64,000 nucleotides of DNA from Triplophysa rosa (GCF_024868665.1 NC_079908.1:4671152-4735151), one strand, 5' to 3'; positions 41,873-53,700 are shown, numbered from the stretch's first letter. A program made the numbers and translations. The notes: generated by a model not told the origin, from the letters alone.

Positions 41873-42800
41873 TATAAATCTTCTGAGGGTTTAGGCTGCA
41901 CTAGTTAGATCAACCGGAACCAAAAACACATCTGATGTACTTGTTGCATCAAAGAGTGCAGAACAGTACTCTACTCTCAGACAGTCCTGTCTCATTGTTC
42001 CAAGGTTACCACAGCGAGCAGGATGCAGTTCATGGCCTGACCTGATGGTAGAGTGGAGACCTGACAAGAGCTGAGATGATAGAGCTGGATAAAGAAAGTC
42101 ACCTGACACGTCCTCACCACAAAATTTCAAATGCTATTAGATTATTAATGATAATCTTAAACTATAATTTACCTTATTAGTAAGTTTATTTATTTTATTT
42201 AGCCTTGTGCAAGCTCTTTGGAGCTTGTGCAGAGGCAGCAGCTTTTGCCAGAGGGGAACTGGATTCTCCTGAGGATTTTTTTCTCGATTACAGTTTTGGG
42301 TTCCTCGCCTCCGTTTGCATACTGTTTTGCATCTGTTTGGCCGGGGGGCTGCTTTAGAATTTTAAAGTTTTACTTAATTAATATTGCATATAGAAATTTA
42401 CAATCTGTTATATTTGACATGTGCTTCTCTCTCCTTTATCTTAAATTTGTGCTCTCACTGTGCGTGTGTGTGTGTGCGTGTCTTTGTGGGCGCGTACTTG
42501 TCTGTGTACGTGTGTGTGTGCGTGCCTGTCTGTGTGTGTGTGTCTGTGTGTTAGTACGTGTGCATATTGTGTGTGTGGAGTGTTTTGTATGTGGGTATGT
42601 CTGTCTTTGTTTTCACCTTTTTCTTGTTTTTGCAGGTACAACTTTAATTGGTTTGCTTATAGTCAACATGTCTTATGTACAGCTGCTTTGTATCAATGAA
42701 ATTTGTAAAAAGCGCTATATAAATAAAGTTGAGTTGAGTTATACATTGAAAATCTGTAGCAAATACTGTGGTTTACTGTAACATGGTATTTTAATTAGGG

Positions 42801-42836
42801 TCTAGACCAGCCTAGGTGTCTAGACCAGCCTAGGTG
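42801..42836. repeat. two tandem copies of an 18-bp unit
   Basis: Unit tctagaccagcctaggtg, exactly duplicated, 60 bp downstream of the L2 tail. Confidence 0.95.
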
Positions 42837-42988
42837 TTTATTTATTTATATCCTAATGTCCATTTGTTTTGACATTCTTTGTTGATCCAGTAGTGTTTGG
42901 CATTTTTGCTGGTGTGTTTAGGTGTTCATTGACAGTGTTTAGATGTTTCAATTCACCATAACAGTCAAACATGAAAAGTAAATGTCAT

Positions 42989-43169
42989 TGTGAAGAGGGA
43001 GGCGGGACGAGAGCCGTGAGGTAACTATGCGAGGCCGGTGGCGCGAGTGATAATGGGTGTCAGCTGTGCGTTACACCGGTCTCGCATCTCTCACGGAGAA
43101 GCTCCTAAAGCATAAGAGGAGGAGCGACAGGAAGGTACGACGAGAGAGAACCAGGCCTGGACATTGTAT
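42989..43169 (+). repeat. 5' LTR, first part (before nested L2)
   Basis: Aligns with 48512-48690 of the 3' LTR through acattgtat, where the L2 tail begins. TGTAT at 43165-43169 is repeated at 47772-47776. Confidence 0.85.
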
Positions 43170-43841
43170 TCAATTCAATTCAATTTTATTTATATAGCGC
43201 TTTTCACAATGTGCATTGTTCCAAAGCAGCTTTACAGGAGCAAATAAGAAAAACACAGAAAGGTAAAACACAGGACAGTGCATGGTGTTTATAGACCAAG
43301 CAAGATCATTCTAATAAATAATATCTAATAAATAAATTAATAAATAAATGCAGTCTCCCTGTGAGCAAGCCAACACTGCACTGCTGTGGCGAGGAACCCA
43401 AACTCCAATGATGAATAAATGGAGAAAAAAAAATCTCGGGAGAAACCAGGCTCAGCCGGGAGGGCCAGATCTCTTCTGACGTGTCATAGTTGCATTCAGT
43501 GACCCCGACCAAAAACCACCGAGCAAACGTCCACGAAGAACAGGGAGAGCCCACCAGCCGCGACCCAGGAAGCCCCACCTGCCGAAACCGTGCAGGTCCA
43601 ACCCGGTCCCATTCCGCGATCGACAACAGACAACAGAGGAACAACCAGGGAAAAATAGTAATGACATAATTAACTTTATTCCTCTGTTGTCCGACATCGA
43701 CCACAAAACAAGACCAAACCAGACCAGACCCACACAGTCCCAACAAATGAAACACCCCAAACCACAACCAACAAGCCCCCCCACTCCCTACAACACCCAC
43801 CCAGCTACCTCCAATCAAAGTCACTGAGTGCAGCCATAACT

Positions 43842-46565
43842 TCAAACTGCTGTCATGTATGTAAGTTTAGCATTAAATATTGGGGTTATGTGATCATATT
43901 TTCTGGACCTGGTTAGAACTCTGGCACCTGCATTCTGAACTAACTGTAGTTTGTTTATTGATGATGCAGGACAACCACTAAGCAGTGCATTACAGTAGTC
44001 AAGTCTTGAGGTGACAAATGCATGAATAAGCTTCTCTGCATCAGCAACACATAAAATATTTTGAAATTTGGCAACATTTCTAAGGTGGAAGAAGGCTGTT
44101 TTTGTGACATTTGAGATGTGATTTTTAAATGACAGGTTGCTGTCTAATATAACGCCAAGGTCTTTAACTGTATTTGTTGGAGTAACAGTGCAGCCTTCAA
44201 TTTGCAGGTTATAATCCAAAATATTCTGCTCACGTGTCTTTGGTCCGATAAGTAATATTTCTGTTTTATTAGAATTTAAAAGAAGGAAATTACAAGTCAT
44301 CCAATGTTTTATATCTTCGATGCACTCTGCCAATTTGGACAGCTGGAAGGAATCATCTGGTCTTGATGAGATATATAGCTGAGTATCATCAGCATAACAG
44401 TGGAAGCTAATTCCATGTTTCCAAGGGGCAGCATATATATGGAGAATAGCAAGGGTCCTAAAACCGATCCCTGAGATAACCCATAATTTACTTGCGTTAG
44501 ATTTGATGATTCCCCATTTAAATGGACAAATTGATGTCTTTCTGATAAGTAAGATCTGAACCATTGTAGTGCCTGTCCCTGAATACCGGTATAATTGTGT
44601 AAGCGATCTAGAAGTATTTTATGGTCTACATTATCGAACGCAGCACTAAGGTCAAGCAGGACTAGGAGTGAGATGTTACCTTTATCTGATGCTATAAGCA
44701 GGTCGTTTGTAATTTTAACGAGCACAGTTTCAGTACTATGATGCGGTCTAAAGCCTGACTTGAATTTTTTGTGTATGTCCTTATTTTGTAAGAAAGAGCA
44801 CAACTGAGTTGACACTACTTTTTCTAGTATTTTAGACAGGTAAGGGAGATTTGAAATCGGTCTATAGTTTCCTAGTTCATTGGGGTCTAAGTTTGGTTTC
44901 TTGATAAGAGGCTTAATGACGGCCAGTTTAAAGGGTCCTGGGACATGGCCTAGATTAATTGACGAGTTGATAATGTTATAAATGGGCTCAATTGCAACGA
45001 GTAATAACTCTTTTAATAATTTAGTTGGTATGGGGTCTAATAAGCAAGTTGTAGGTTTAGATGTTTCAATAATTTTAATTAAATCTTCCTGTTTTATAGG
45101 TGAAAAACACTGTAGCCTTTCTTTTGGGGCGATGGTTGGTACTAATTCATAGGACAGACTTGGAGGTTGAGTTTTTACTATTTTGTCTCGTATGTTTTCG
45201 ATTTTCTCTGTGAAAAAAATCATGAAATCATTGCTACCAAGGTGCGGCGGAATACCCAGGTCAGGTGAAGTCTGTTTATTTGTTAGTTTAGCAACTGTAC
45301 TAAATAAAAACCTTGGATTGTTTTTGTTAGTTTCTATGAGGTTACGGAGGTGCTCAGCCTTTGCTGCTTTTCGTGCCTTTTTATAACAGTTTGCACTCTC
45401 TTTCCACGCAATTTTAAAGACCTCTAATTGGGTTTGTTTCCATTTGCGCTCCAGTTTACGTGTTTCTCTTTTAAGGGCGCGAGTGGTGCTATTGTACCAT
45501 GGTGCTACGTTTTTCTCATTTATCTTTTTTGACTTCATAGGTGCGACAGCATCTAATGTATTATAGAAAATAGTGCCCAATTTGCTGGTCATGTCATCGA
45601 GCGATTCTGTATTTATTGGTATGGTTATTAAAGGAGTCAGATCTGGCAAGCTCTTTGTGAAACTATCTTTAGTAGTCGAGGTAATTGTTCTACCCTGCCG
45701 ATAACGAGTTAAGCGGCTGATTTCTGCAGTGCACAGTGTACATGTTATAAGATAGTGATCAGTGACATCGTCGCTTTGAGGTGTAATATCTATATTGGTT
45801 AGATCGGCTCCATGGGATATAATCAAGTCTAGTGTATGATTAAATCGATGAGTGGGTCCATTGATGTGTTGTGTTACTCCAAAAGTGTGTAATAGCTCTG
45901 TAAATGCCACTGCTAATGCATCGTTAGCACTATCTACGTGGATATTAAAGTCTCCGACAATTAGTACTTTATCAACGTTAACCAATAGGTCCGATAGGAA
46001 GTCCGAAACTCTTTCATAAAATCAGAGTAGGGACCAGGGGGTCTATACACAGTAGCCAATGTAAAAGATGTAAAAAAGGTATTTTACTTTCATTTGGAAC
46101 AATTATGTTCAACGCAAGCACTTCAAATGATTTAAATTTATGCTCCGTTCTCTGAGTTACAGTAAGAAAGTCTCTAAAGATTGTTCCGGACACCACCACC
46201 TTGACCAACTGGACGAGGCTCATGCATATAACAGTAGCTTGGTGGGGTACACTCATTTACTGTAGACCGTAATAATCATTTGGTTTAAGCCAGGTTTCGG
46301 TAAGGCAAAGTATATCAAAACTGTTGTCTGTGATCATTTCATTTACAATAACTGCTTTTGAATTTAGTGATCTAATATTAAGTAGGCCGAACTTTATGAG
46401 TTTGTTTTGGTCGTTTATTACATTGTCTTCAGGTTTAATCACAATGAGATTTTTTCTCTGAGTTTTGGCTATTTTGTTATTTTGTAGTATTATTCGGGGG
46501 ACAGACACAGTCTCTATGCATTTGGAAGCAGTAACGTTTATAACAGTTGAGTGGGAGGAACACAC
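43842..46565 (-). pseudogene. L2 ORF2 (copy B), endonuclease-RT with several frame breaks
   Basis: The N-terminal endonuclease lies at 46565-46257 (LLNIRSLNSKAVIVNEMI, LCLTETWLKPNDYYG), then a stop and a scrambled segment 46256-46014. The frame resumes at 45985 ([14 protein letters not shown]) and runs open to 44309 through [45 protein letters not shown] and [16 protein letters not shown]. One more frameshift near 44425 passes to the frame of [15 protein letters not shown], continuing to DLGVILDSNLSF and LDYCNALLSGCPA and stopping at 43842. The extreme C-terminus is missing. Confidence 0.88.
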
Positions 46566-46604
46566 ACTATGGTTAAAGTTTTGACTTACCAGTGGGAGAC
46601 GTAG

Positions 46605-47486
46605 TCAAACGGTGCGTAGCGTCTTTGAGATGTTGTCAGACAGAAGAGCCGCTCCGATGCTGCTGGGGTGCAGGCCGTCAGGGCGGAAGAGCCTAGGTCG
46701 CTCCCAGAACAGATCAAAATTATCAACAAAGAGCAGCTTCTGTTCAATACACCATGACATCAACCATTTATTTAGAGCAAATAGTCTACAGAACTTTTCA
46801 ATCCCTCTTCGGTAGGTAGGAAGCGGCCCTGATATGATGATCCTCGCCGTGGGCGATGCGTTGCGTACCGTCTCGATCATACTCCTAAAGTCCCTCTTCA
46901 GGATCTCCGACTGCCGCATCCTGACGTCATTCACCCCCGCATGCAGCACGATAGCTCCGACGTTAGCGTCGTCCTTCAGGATCGCAGGTACCTGCTCAGA
47001 GACATCAAGAACACGGGCGCCAGGAAAACAATGAGTGTGCACCTTACCTTTAGTGGAGGAAGCGCGTACGTTCCGGAAGAATGAGTCTCCGATGACCACA
47101 GCGTGGCATTCCGTCTTGCAGAGGGCGGCAAAGCGGTTCCTGGTTGGGCTCTCGAAGACCGGTGGTGGCGGTTGGGTCATCTCTCCAGTCCTGGCTCGCG
47201 CCTTTCGCCGTGGGTGTGCCAGTGCAGGAGTGAAGTTCATTTGGGCTGATCGTGTTCTCGAAGCCTGGGCTCTGTGCATAGAAACACGCAGAGTAGAAGT
47301 GGTAGGAGTATTAAAATCGTGATGAAAACTTACCGCGGATTTGTGAGCGTCAGCTCGGGATGTTTCCAGCGCCGTTTTATGTTCTCGCACCCGTGTCTGC
47401 TTCTCCACAGCCTCCAATTCCGACTGAAGTGCGAACGTTTCCTCATCTGCACTCAGAGGTAAAAACACGTCTGAAACATTAGCCAT
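46605..47486 (-). CDS. L2 ORF1 with SGNH/GDSL esterase domain, intact (293 aa)
   Basis: The N-terminal half is charged (ETFALQSELEAVEKQTRVRE, coiled-coil-like), then a basic proline-rich linker. The C-terminal esterase domain has CHAVVIGDSFFRNV, HAGVNDVRMRQSEI, IIISGPLPTY and PDGLHPSSIGAALL. The Ser (GDS), Asn (GVND) and Asp-His (DGLH) positions of the SGNH fold are all present. No N-terminal Cys pairs of the copy A type are seen. It probably binds LINE RNA or membranes in the retrotransposition particle; its function in LINEs is not settled. The reading frame is unbroken, unlike copy A. Confidence 0.88.
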   Translation of the reverse strand: MANVSDVFLPLSADEETFALQSELEAVEKQTRVREHKTALETSRADAHKSAVSFHHDFNTPTTSTLRVSMHRAQASRTRSAQMNFTPALAHPRRKARARTGEMTQPPPPVFESPTRNRFAALCKTECHAVVIGDSFFRNVRASSTKGKVHTHCFPGARVLDVSEQVPAILKDDANVGAIVLHAGVNDVRMRQSEILKRDFRSMIETVRNASPTARIIISGPLPTYRRGIEKFCRLFALNKWLMSWCIEQKLLFVDNFDLFWERPRLFRPDGLHPSSIGAALLSDNISKTLRTV

Positions 47487-47771
47487 TAGTGATGTAATAA
47501 TGAGAACAGTGTGTTAAGCAGTAAGCAGGCAGGCTGGGAATGCTAACAGCCTGAGGCTAATAGCGAATGATCTGATAAAAATTAATTATCAGTGCGTTTA
47601 AGTACGATTTTTGGTATGGGATATTCTTAAGGATAAGTTTTACCCTCGGTGAATAACAATTTAAAACACAAGTCTTAAGATATAACAAGAATAAACGATG
47701 TATTAAGAATAAGTTTGAAAGAGCTCCGATTCAAACCACGCGCTCTCAGCAAACAGGAAGTGACATCAGAA

Positions 47772-47905
47772 TGTATGTGTTTTAGTTATGTTTGTGTAGT
47801 GGGCCCTTTACTTTGGTTTATGCTTTGTTTGTTTATTTTATTAAAAGTTTATTTAATGTTCGCTGGTGCCCGCCTCCTTCCTCCCTGACTTTGAACATTG
47901 TTACA
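47772..47905 (+). repeat. 5' LTR, second part (after nested L2)
   Basis: Continues from gtatgtgttttagttatg to ttgttaca. Compared with the 3' LTR it lacks about 30 bp (the cagcagtcgaccgtgaggtgg segment). Confidence 0.85.
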
Positions 47906-48511
47906 GTGGTGCTGAAACCTGGGAGGAAGGAGAGACATGCTGTCGGAGAACCCTCACCGCTGAGGGGGATCGCGGTGCTGAGGTGTTCGGGCAGTGCGGA
48001 CGAGGCGGTGGTGCTGGATCGTGTGTTCGAATGAGACAAAGACCTCGCGGCCATGCTCATGGGCCGAGGTGGGGTGGTTGTCGTTCGGGAGGGAGCCAAG
48101 GGTCGGCGCCGTTTGCCGTGGGCTGGAGCCTGCTGCCATCCGCCATGAAGGGGAGGAGCAGGGAACGGGAGAACCGCTGCCCTCAGCCAGAGGAGCCGTC
48201 GCCGGCCGCCAGGAGGCAGAGGAGGATCGGGATGTCCACCAAGTGTCCAGTACCAACACTTGGCACCGTGAGGAAGAGCCTCTCGGCTGGCTGAGGACTG
48301 AGCGACAGTGTGTCGGGGAACCGGACCAGATTTTTTTTCTGTTTTCCTCTCTCCCCTCTCTCGTCGCTGTCGCTCCGTGTGCTTCCATCTCCTTTTCTCT
48401 CATCTCGTCTGTCCATACCCCCAGGCACTGGGGCCACCGAGACTGGCCCCGGGGGGGGAGTAGAGCACAGTCTCATTGGTACCCCCTGGACTGTGAGGGG
48501 CGATGGGGGTA
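47906..48511 (+). other. internal non-coding region of the LTR element
   Basis: GC-rich, from the primer-binding-site-like tggtgctgaaacc to the polypurine tract. Several overlapping open frames exist on both strands, but none resembles gag, protease or RT. They are likely compositional. Confidence 0.7.
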
Positions 48512-48847
48512 TGTGACGAGGGAGGCGGGACGAGAGCCGTGAGGGCAATGACGCGAGGCCAGTGGCGCGAGTGATAATGAGTGTCAGTTGTGTGTTACAC
48601 CAGTCTTGCATCTCTCAAGGAGGAGCTCCGGAAGCATAAGAGGAGGAGCGACAGGAAGGTATGTTGAGAGAGGACCAGGCCTGGACATTTTATGTGTTTT
48701 AGTTATGTTTGTGTAGCCAGCAGTCGACCGTGAGGTGGCTGCCGGCCCTTTACTTTGGTTTATGCTTTGTTTGTTTATTTTATTAAAAGTTTATTTAATG
48801 TTCGCCGGTTCCTGCCTCCTTCCTCCCTTACTTTGAACAGTGTTACA
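48512..48847 (+). repeat. 3' LTR (336 bp)
   Basis: Begins TGTGACGAGGGAGG after the purine tract and ends GTGTTACA before GTCAT. Contains ttattaaaagtttattt near 48780, where a poly(A) signal could act. Confidence 0.85.
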
Positions 48848-48852
48848 GTCAT

Positions 48853-50392
48853 GTTTTTGGGAAGAGTCAACTGTAGTACACAAGAAAGGAACATTTCTAT
48901 TTAAACAAAGCATGCAATTTTGTACAAATGTGTAATGTAAACTAATGTAAACTAGATTGTCCAATTTCATTTTTATTTAAAATTTCACGTCTTACAAGTT
49001 ACTTTATTGTAAATACTAAACAGAAAATTGCCACAAAATGACATCGATGATCAAATACTCAACATCCTGTCTGACATCCTGGTTGACATCCTGTCACTCT
49101 AGTTCAGGCCAATCATCTTTACCTGGCCCGCCTTAACATTTCAAAAAAGTGGAGAGACTTTAAGAATGGTATGCTTTAAAAAATGCACCTCCTGAGACGC
49201 CACATCTTTGAAAGTCCAAAACGCTGCTACATTCAATACGAAAGTAATTCCCGCGACTCGCAACGATTGACGTCTTATAAAGCGATTTCATCCGTCTGTC
49301 CAAGAAACATGATGTTATTTGCAATGTTATAATCTGCACTCCACAGCCACAGGAAGTCGGTCTGCGCACGGGATAGGTCGCGTTCCTAAACGCGTCATGT
49401 GCCCGTGAAAGTAACTGCAGGAAGAGTACTACAGCCTGACATTGGGTGCTGACGTCTACCAGATTTTCATTTCCAACCAAAATGGTCTAACGTTGCAGTC
49501 GACTTCATAATCCCATTTTGGACCAATTGCATTGCAGTTTGTTGATCTCAAAATGACATTTAACGTCTTTAAATCAAGCTCCACCTCTTTTTGTCATAAA
49601 TCAAAATCTGTACCTGTCAAAAACCAACAAAAGCTGTCAAATTTTGTTGGCATGACATCAAACTTTTAACAGATGCAGGTTTTTGTTGTAAAATAAAAAT
49701 TAAACATACCGAGAAAGCATGTTGAGAAAACAATAAGACTGGACAGAGGTTAAGATCCAATGTAAGATAACACCAAATTATTCATTTTAAAACATTAGCA
49801 AAGAATAGTTTAACTTAATGTAAAACTGGAATCCACAAATGTTTGGTGGTTTTATCAGAAAAATGACAAAGAGATGAACTGGATTATAAAAAAATCTTTA
49901 TAAAAATACATTTTACAAATAATATTTAACATATTTAAAAAATGTTTTGGAACACAACATTTTTAAAATAAGACTAGATAATACACAACCTTATTGGAAC
50001 AGAATGTAAAATAAATATTTCATTACTACAACTGAATATTTTTTTTCCTGACACCTCCACCCACCCTGTCTGGTGCATATTTTAAACAAAAGGCGATGGT
50101 TGCAATGTTTGCCTCCGTCTCATTTGACATTTTCTGGACACTCTCTGTAAGAAATATGAGAATTCCACAGAATATACGTAGACCACTTAAATTATTGACT
50201 GCTACCAGGATAGTAAGAGACGTTCAACCAGTTTCTTGGAAAAAAATGTCTTCCCTAGCTTTAATAGCCGTGAACATTAAACATTCAGGTTATTGCTTTG
50301 ACTCGTCAAAATATATTTCAGATTTTGACGCATTTCACAAATAGTGAGCAGACAATCTAGCAAAAACTAAACAAAACATGAATACAAATGTC
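48853..50392. other. intergenic, no gene recognised
   Basis: AT-rich. Repeat-like words (catcctgtctgacatcctggttgacatcctgtc at 49062-49096) form a short imperfect tandem. The open frame at 50096-50344 has no domain and no splice context. Position 49480 onward carries aacgttgcag and acgtctttaaatc words like the array at 53700. Confidence 0.4.
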
Positions 50393-51368
50393 TTAAAGGA
50401 TTCCTCAGACGAGCACTTTCAACAAGTTAGTATGATTTATTAGGGTCTTCATGAAATGTCTGGAACATATTTTGCTTAAAAACACTCAATGGCTGTGTAA
50501 ACAAAACCCTTCTTGCCTCGTCAAAAACAGCTATGCTCACAGCAACCCGTTTTGGGGCATGTCTCTTTAACTGATAATGAGTTACAGCGAACCCCACCCC
50601 CTTCTGTCCGGCGTGTCAACACAACAAACGTGTAGTGGCAATGATTTAGCTAAATGATATTTCCTGAATTCCTCTGCGGTTAGTTTCGTCTTAAACGTCT
50701 CGAATCATTCATCCGGAGACAAAAAAATAAATCACAGCAAACAGCTAATGCGCTTACGTTGTGCGTGTATGCTTACCTAAAATCCACGGAATCTACTGCA
50801 CATCTCAGGGGAATTATATGGATTTTAGCGCTTGTCATTGACAAGTTATAACGTTACACACACAACGTGAGAGCTAGTTTGCTGTGACAGATTTTTCAGC
50901 CTAAGCACGAATGATTTCAGACGTTTAAAATGAAACTAACCCCAGTGTTCGCCCCTGTTCATTAGCAAAACAAACAGCTTGCCGCAGCTGAACATATTAA
51001 CGCACATAATGTATTAACATACATACAGCTAAACTACAAATGTGTCCATCTGCACTTATATACAGTAAGTTTAACACTGGCTTTGAATGTTCTATTTAGC
51101 CCATGACTGTCTTAGCTCCTTTCACTATCATATGCTAACGTTATCCTCCTATATATACGGTACATTTACGTCAATTCAAACTGTTGATAAATATTACTTA
51201 CATTGGCAGTTTTGTCTGGTTCAGTTGGTCTTGATCCCTCTTGAGGAACAACTTTGAAGCTAATTGTGCTTGTACTGTCCCGGGTTGAAAATGCAATCCG
51301 GTTTGAAGTGATTCGCGCAAACAAGCAGGTTTTTACATGGTTTCTGACAGATTTCCACTAAAAATAAA

Positions 51369-51584
51369 ATGGGTCAGTTGTGGCCTAGTGGTTAGAGAGT
51401 TGGACTCGTAGCCAGAAGGTCGCTGGTTAAATTCAATTCAATTCAATGCCACCAGGAAATGACTGAAGTGCCCTTGAGCAAGGCACCTTACCCCCGTTTG
51501 CTCTGGCAGTGATAACTGTCCACTGCACCCTACTTGTAAGTCGCTTTGGATAAAAGCGTCTGCCAAATGAATAAATGTAAATAT
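51369..51584 (+). mobile_element. tRNA-derived SINE
   Basis: An A-box-like tggcctagtggttagag and a degenerate B-box-like ggtcgctggttaaattc sit where a tRNA-related head should be. The tail ends in the common fish SINE 3' module gtcgctttggataaaagcgtctgccaaatgaataaatg. Flanked by AAAATAAA at 51361-51368 and 51585-51592. The TCAATTCAATTCAA insertion in the B-box region would impair RNA polymerase III transcription. Confidence 0.8.
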
Positions 51585-51627
51585 AAAATAAATCCACCCC
51601 TGTCTCTTCCTAGGTTTGGACTCTGTG

Positions 51628-53148
51628 CAGGCCCGGATTAAGAATTTAGAGCTGGGCACAAGTGTCTTATGGACCCCCCCTTACACACACACATGTGCTC
51701 AATAAAGTTTTAAATTAGCCTAGGGTACTGTATGAAACACCTCTATGTTTCAGGATTACAGGTTTACATTGACAAGTTACAAACTATGATCACAACCTGA
51801 AGGACAATATCAACACCTGTACACCACATGATTGCAACAAAGCCTTCCTGGACCAGCAACAACAATAATATTAAGAAATTTACCTGCATACTGTAACTCA
51901 CTGGCATGTTCAACACCTCAACCTTTTAATTCAGTTCTATCAGATTCTTCCATAATTCAACACAAACACGCCAGATTCACAAAACTGTTCTTCAGAGAAA
52001 ATATAATAACTTTAAGATAAATTACAGAAAGTTCTTAAGAATATTCTTAAATGCAATTCTAAAATATTTTCGTCTTCATTTTTTCAAACAATAAACGGGC
52101 AGTCTTTGTCAATGATTATAATATAAGAGTAATTTGTCCATTTGTTAAAGTTTATTTGTGTAACAAGCACCTCACGACTCACATTCTTATGTAATCGTGT
52201 AATGTGTTACAGTAAACGACATTAACGAGTATTATAAGTATACTTCTTTAGCCTATATATTACGACATCATAACATTTGTGTGTATGTAAACATTTTGCA
52301 ATGTATGTAAAAGCACTGTGGATTATCTAATAATGAAGGCTTAATATTGGTAAAGTAATGCAGTTACTGATCAAAATTATATCAATATAAAATAATTCAT
52401 AATTGGCAAGGAAGCACCACCAAATAAATGTAAAAAAACGCTAATCTTTTAAGATTTAAGACGGCCGCGAGGGTATATCAACTCATTATATTTACAACAA
52501 TAAAACCGTTCTCATTGACATATTTTTAGTTTCTGTTGTCAGTTCATGACGCGACATCATCTAACAACTCACAATAAAAAGCGGTGATTTTGGATATATG
52601 TTCTTTCACACAGCCACATGGTAACCATGTGCATATTTACCAACGAACTGTCCTCATATTTATATATCCAAACAGTCGATAACAGTGACAGGTTGTTGGA
52701 AACGCTATTTTGTACTCATTTTATTCACGGGTCACCTGTCGTACGGTGCTGCTTCTTCCTGCCACTCACTGTACAGAGTGACGCCGAGAGAAGGGATCTC
52801 TGCGCCGGGAAAGAGAGACCTTGCGCTCGCGGGGCAGCACTGGCAACATTTTCCCACTGAATGAAAGCTAAGGTTTATCCAAGAAGTGGATAGATTTGTC
52901 GCTATGTGCTTCTTCTGAACAAAAGCCGCTAGATGGCTCGTAAAAGTGACTAAATCAAAAGACAGATTTTCTAATTTAGAAACCCTTTTTTTGTGCGCAC
53001 CTCCATGTGTGCGGGCCAGAGAAGCGCACGGCAGAACGAATATGGCGTAAACGCTGTTATGTGAAATTTTCTTCCTCTTGCTTGGGCCCCAATCGCACAT
53101 GGGCCCCTGGGCCTGTGCCCATAATGCCCATTGGATAATCCGGCCCTG
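51628..53148. mobile_element. non-autonomous hAT with exact 8-bp TSD (1.5 kb)
   Basis: The ends are CAGGCCCGGATTA and TAATCCGGCCCTG, inverted. The duplication ACTCTGTG is at 51620-51627 and 53149-53156, perfect. Subterminal gggcacaagtgtcttatggaccc on the left matches gggcctgtgcccataatgccc on the right. No transposase domain is recognised inside. Confidence 0.92.
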
Positions 53149-53483
53149 ACTCTGTGCAGCGACTACATTGCATGTTGTCCACAAACTTTAGCCATGGAGT
53201 CACGTACACCGCCGTCGCTTGTGAAAACAACAATGGCGGAGCATGGAGGGTGGAACTGTGTAGATTAAGGGCGGTAACATTATAATAAAATCCACTTTGG
53301 ACGTCACAATCGGAGCGAATTCTGAACGGCTCGATTTCTCACATGCTTGTAGGGAAAGGCACACCAAAACAAACTTACTGGGTTCTTATTTTTCACGTTT
53401 TCTGGGTTGCTAGATGCACCGGGGACCCGATTATAGCACTTAAACACAGAAAAAGTGGGGTTTTCATCTGATGTCTCCTTTAA

Positions 53484-53700
53484 GGTAAATGAACATATAA
53501 ATGACATGTCAGTATGAATACAAAAACAATTGTTAGAGTTCTGAACAATTAAGATCTCATATGGAAAAAAAGTTAGGCTGGCGACAGGAATGACCTGCCA
53601 ATCAACAAGTGTATATAGGAATGTTTGTTTTATTTATGTGTGACAACTGCATAACTCAGAAAAAAATTCAGAATAAAAAATGTTTAGACTAAAAATAGTT
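53484..53700. other. AT-rich spacer
   Basis: Nothing recognised between the TTAA element and the ACGTTG-rich array. Confidence 0.3.

Larger units (their letters stand above)
37535..42740 (+). mobile_element. near full-length L2/CR1-like LINE (copy A)
   Basis: It comprises a 5' UTR, ORF1 (37922-38791 with one internal stop), ORF2 (38924-41872) and a 3' UTR with GT-rich tract, ending in AGCGCTATATAAATAAAGTTGAG and the GTTGA tail at 42740. The octamer ATACATTG occurs just before the inferred 5' end (37527-37534) and just after the tail (42741-42748), taken as the target duplication. At about 5.2 kb it is the most complete LINE in the window. ORF1 has a nonsense codon and ORF2 a compensated frameshift, so it is probably not autonomous now. 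Confidence 0.88.
43170..47771 (-). mobile_element. L2/CR1-like LINE (copy B), second subfamily, inserted in an LTR
   Basis: Read leftward: 5' region from about 47771, ORF1 47486-46605, ORF2 about 46565-43842 with frameshifts, then a 3' UTR sharing TGGGTTCCTCGCCAC with the other L2 copies, and a terminus AGCGCTATATAAATAAAATTGAATT at 43170-43200. The tail unit is ATTGA rather than GTTGA, and ORF1 and ORF2 are clearly diverged from copy A, so this is a different subfamily. TGTAT flanks it on both sides (43165-43169, 47772-47776). Confidence 0.88.
42989..48847 (+). mobile_element. non-autonomous LTR retrotransposon with 5-bp TSD, 5' LTR split by an L2
   Basis: The target duplication GTCAT is at 42984-42988 and 48848-48852. 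The 5' LTR is 42989-43169 plus 47772-47905; the 3' LTR is 48512-48847. Both begin TGTGA(A/C)GAGGGAGGCGGGA and end TTGTTACA/GTGTTACA. After the 5' LTR comes tggtgctgaaacctggga, positioned as a primer-binding site. Before the 3' LTR is the purine-rich gaggggcgatggggg. The 0.6-kb interior has no gag or pol. The LTR start and purine tract match the Gypsy relic at 17208, suggesting mobilisation by Gypsy proteins. Confidence 0.85.
50397..53479. mobile_element. TTAA-flanked DNA element containing a nested SINE and a nested hAT
   Basis: TTAA at 50393-50396 and 53480-53483. The ends are imperfect inverted repeats (AGGATTCCTCAGACGA against AGGAGACATCAGATGA, 12 of 16). Subtracting the hAT (51628-53148 plus duplication) and the SINE leaves about 1.3 kb with no transposase. 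TTAA duplications are typical of piggyBac and Kolobok; I cannot decide between them. Confidence 0.6.

Noticed and set aside
47833..48611. Five or more overlapping open frames on both strands, some over 140 codons
   Set aside because: GC-rich interior of a non-autonomous LTR element. Frames are open because of composition and none resembles gag or pol.
50096..50344. 82-codon open frame
   Set aside because: No recognisable domain, no splice or promoter context, AT-rich surroundings.
51369..51450. Possible tRNA gene
   Set aside because: Only box-like words of a tRNA-derived SINE head remain; the B box is disrupted and no cloverleaf can be drawn.
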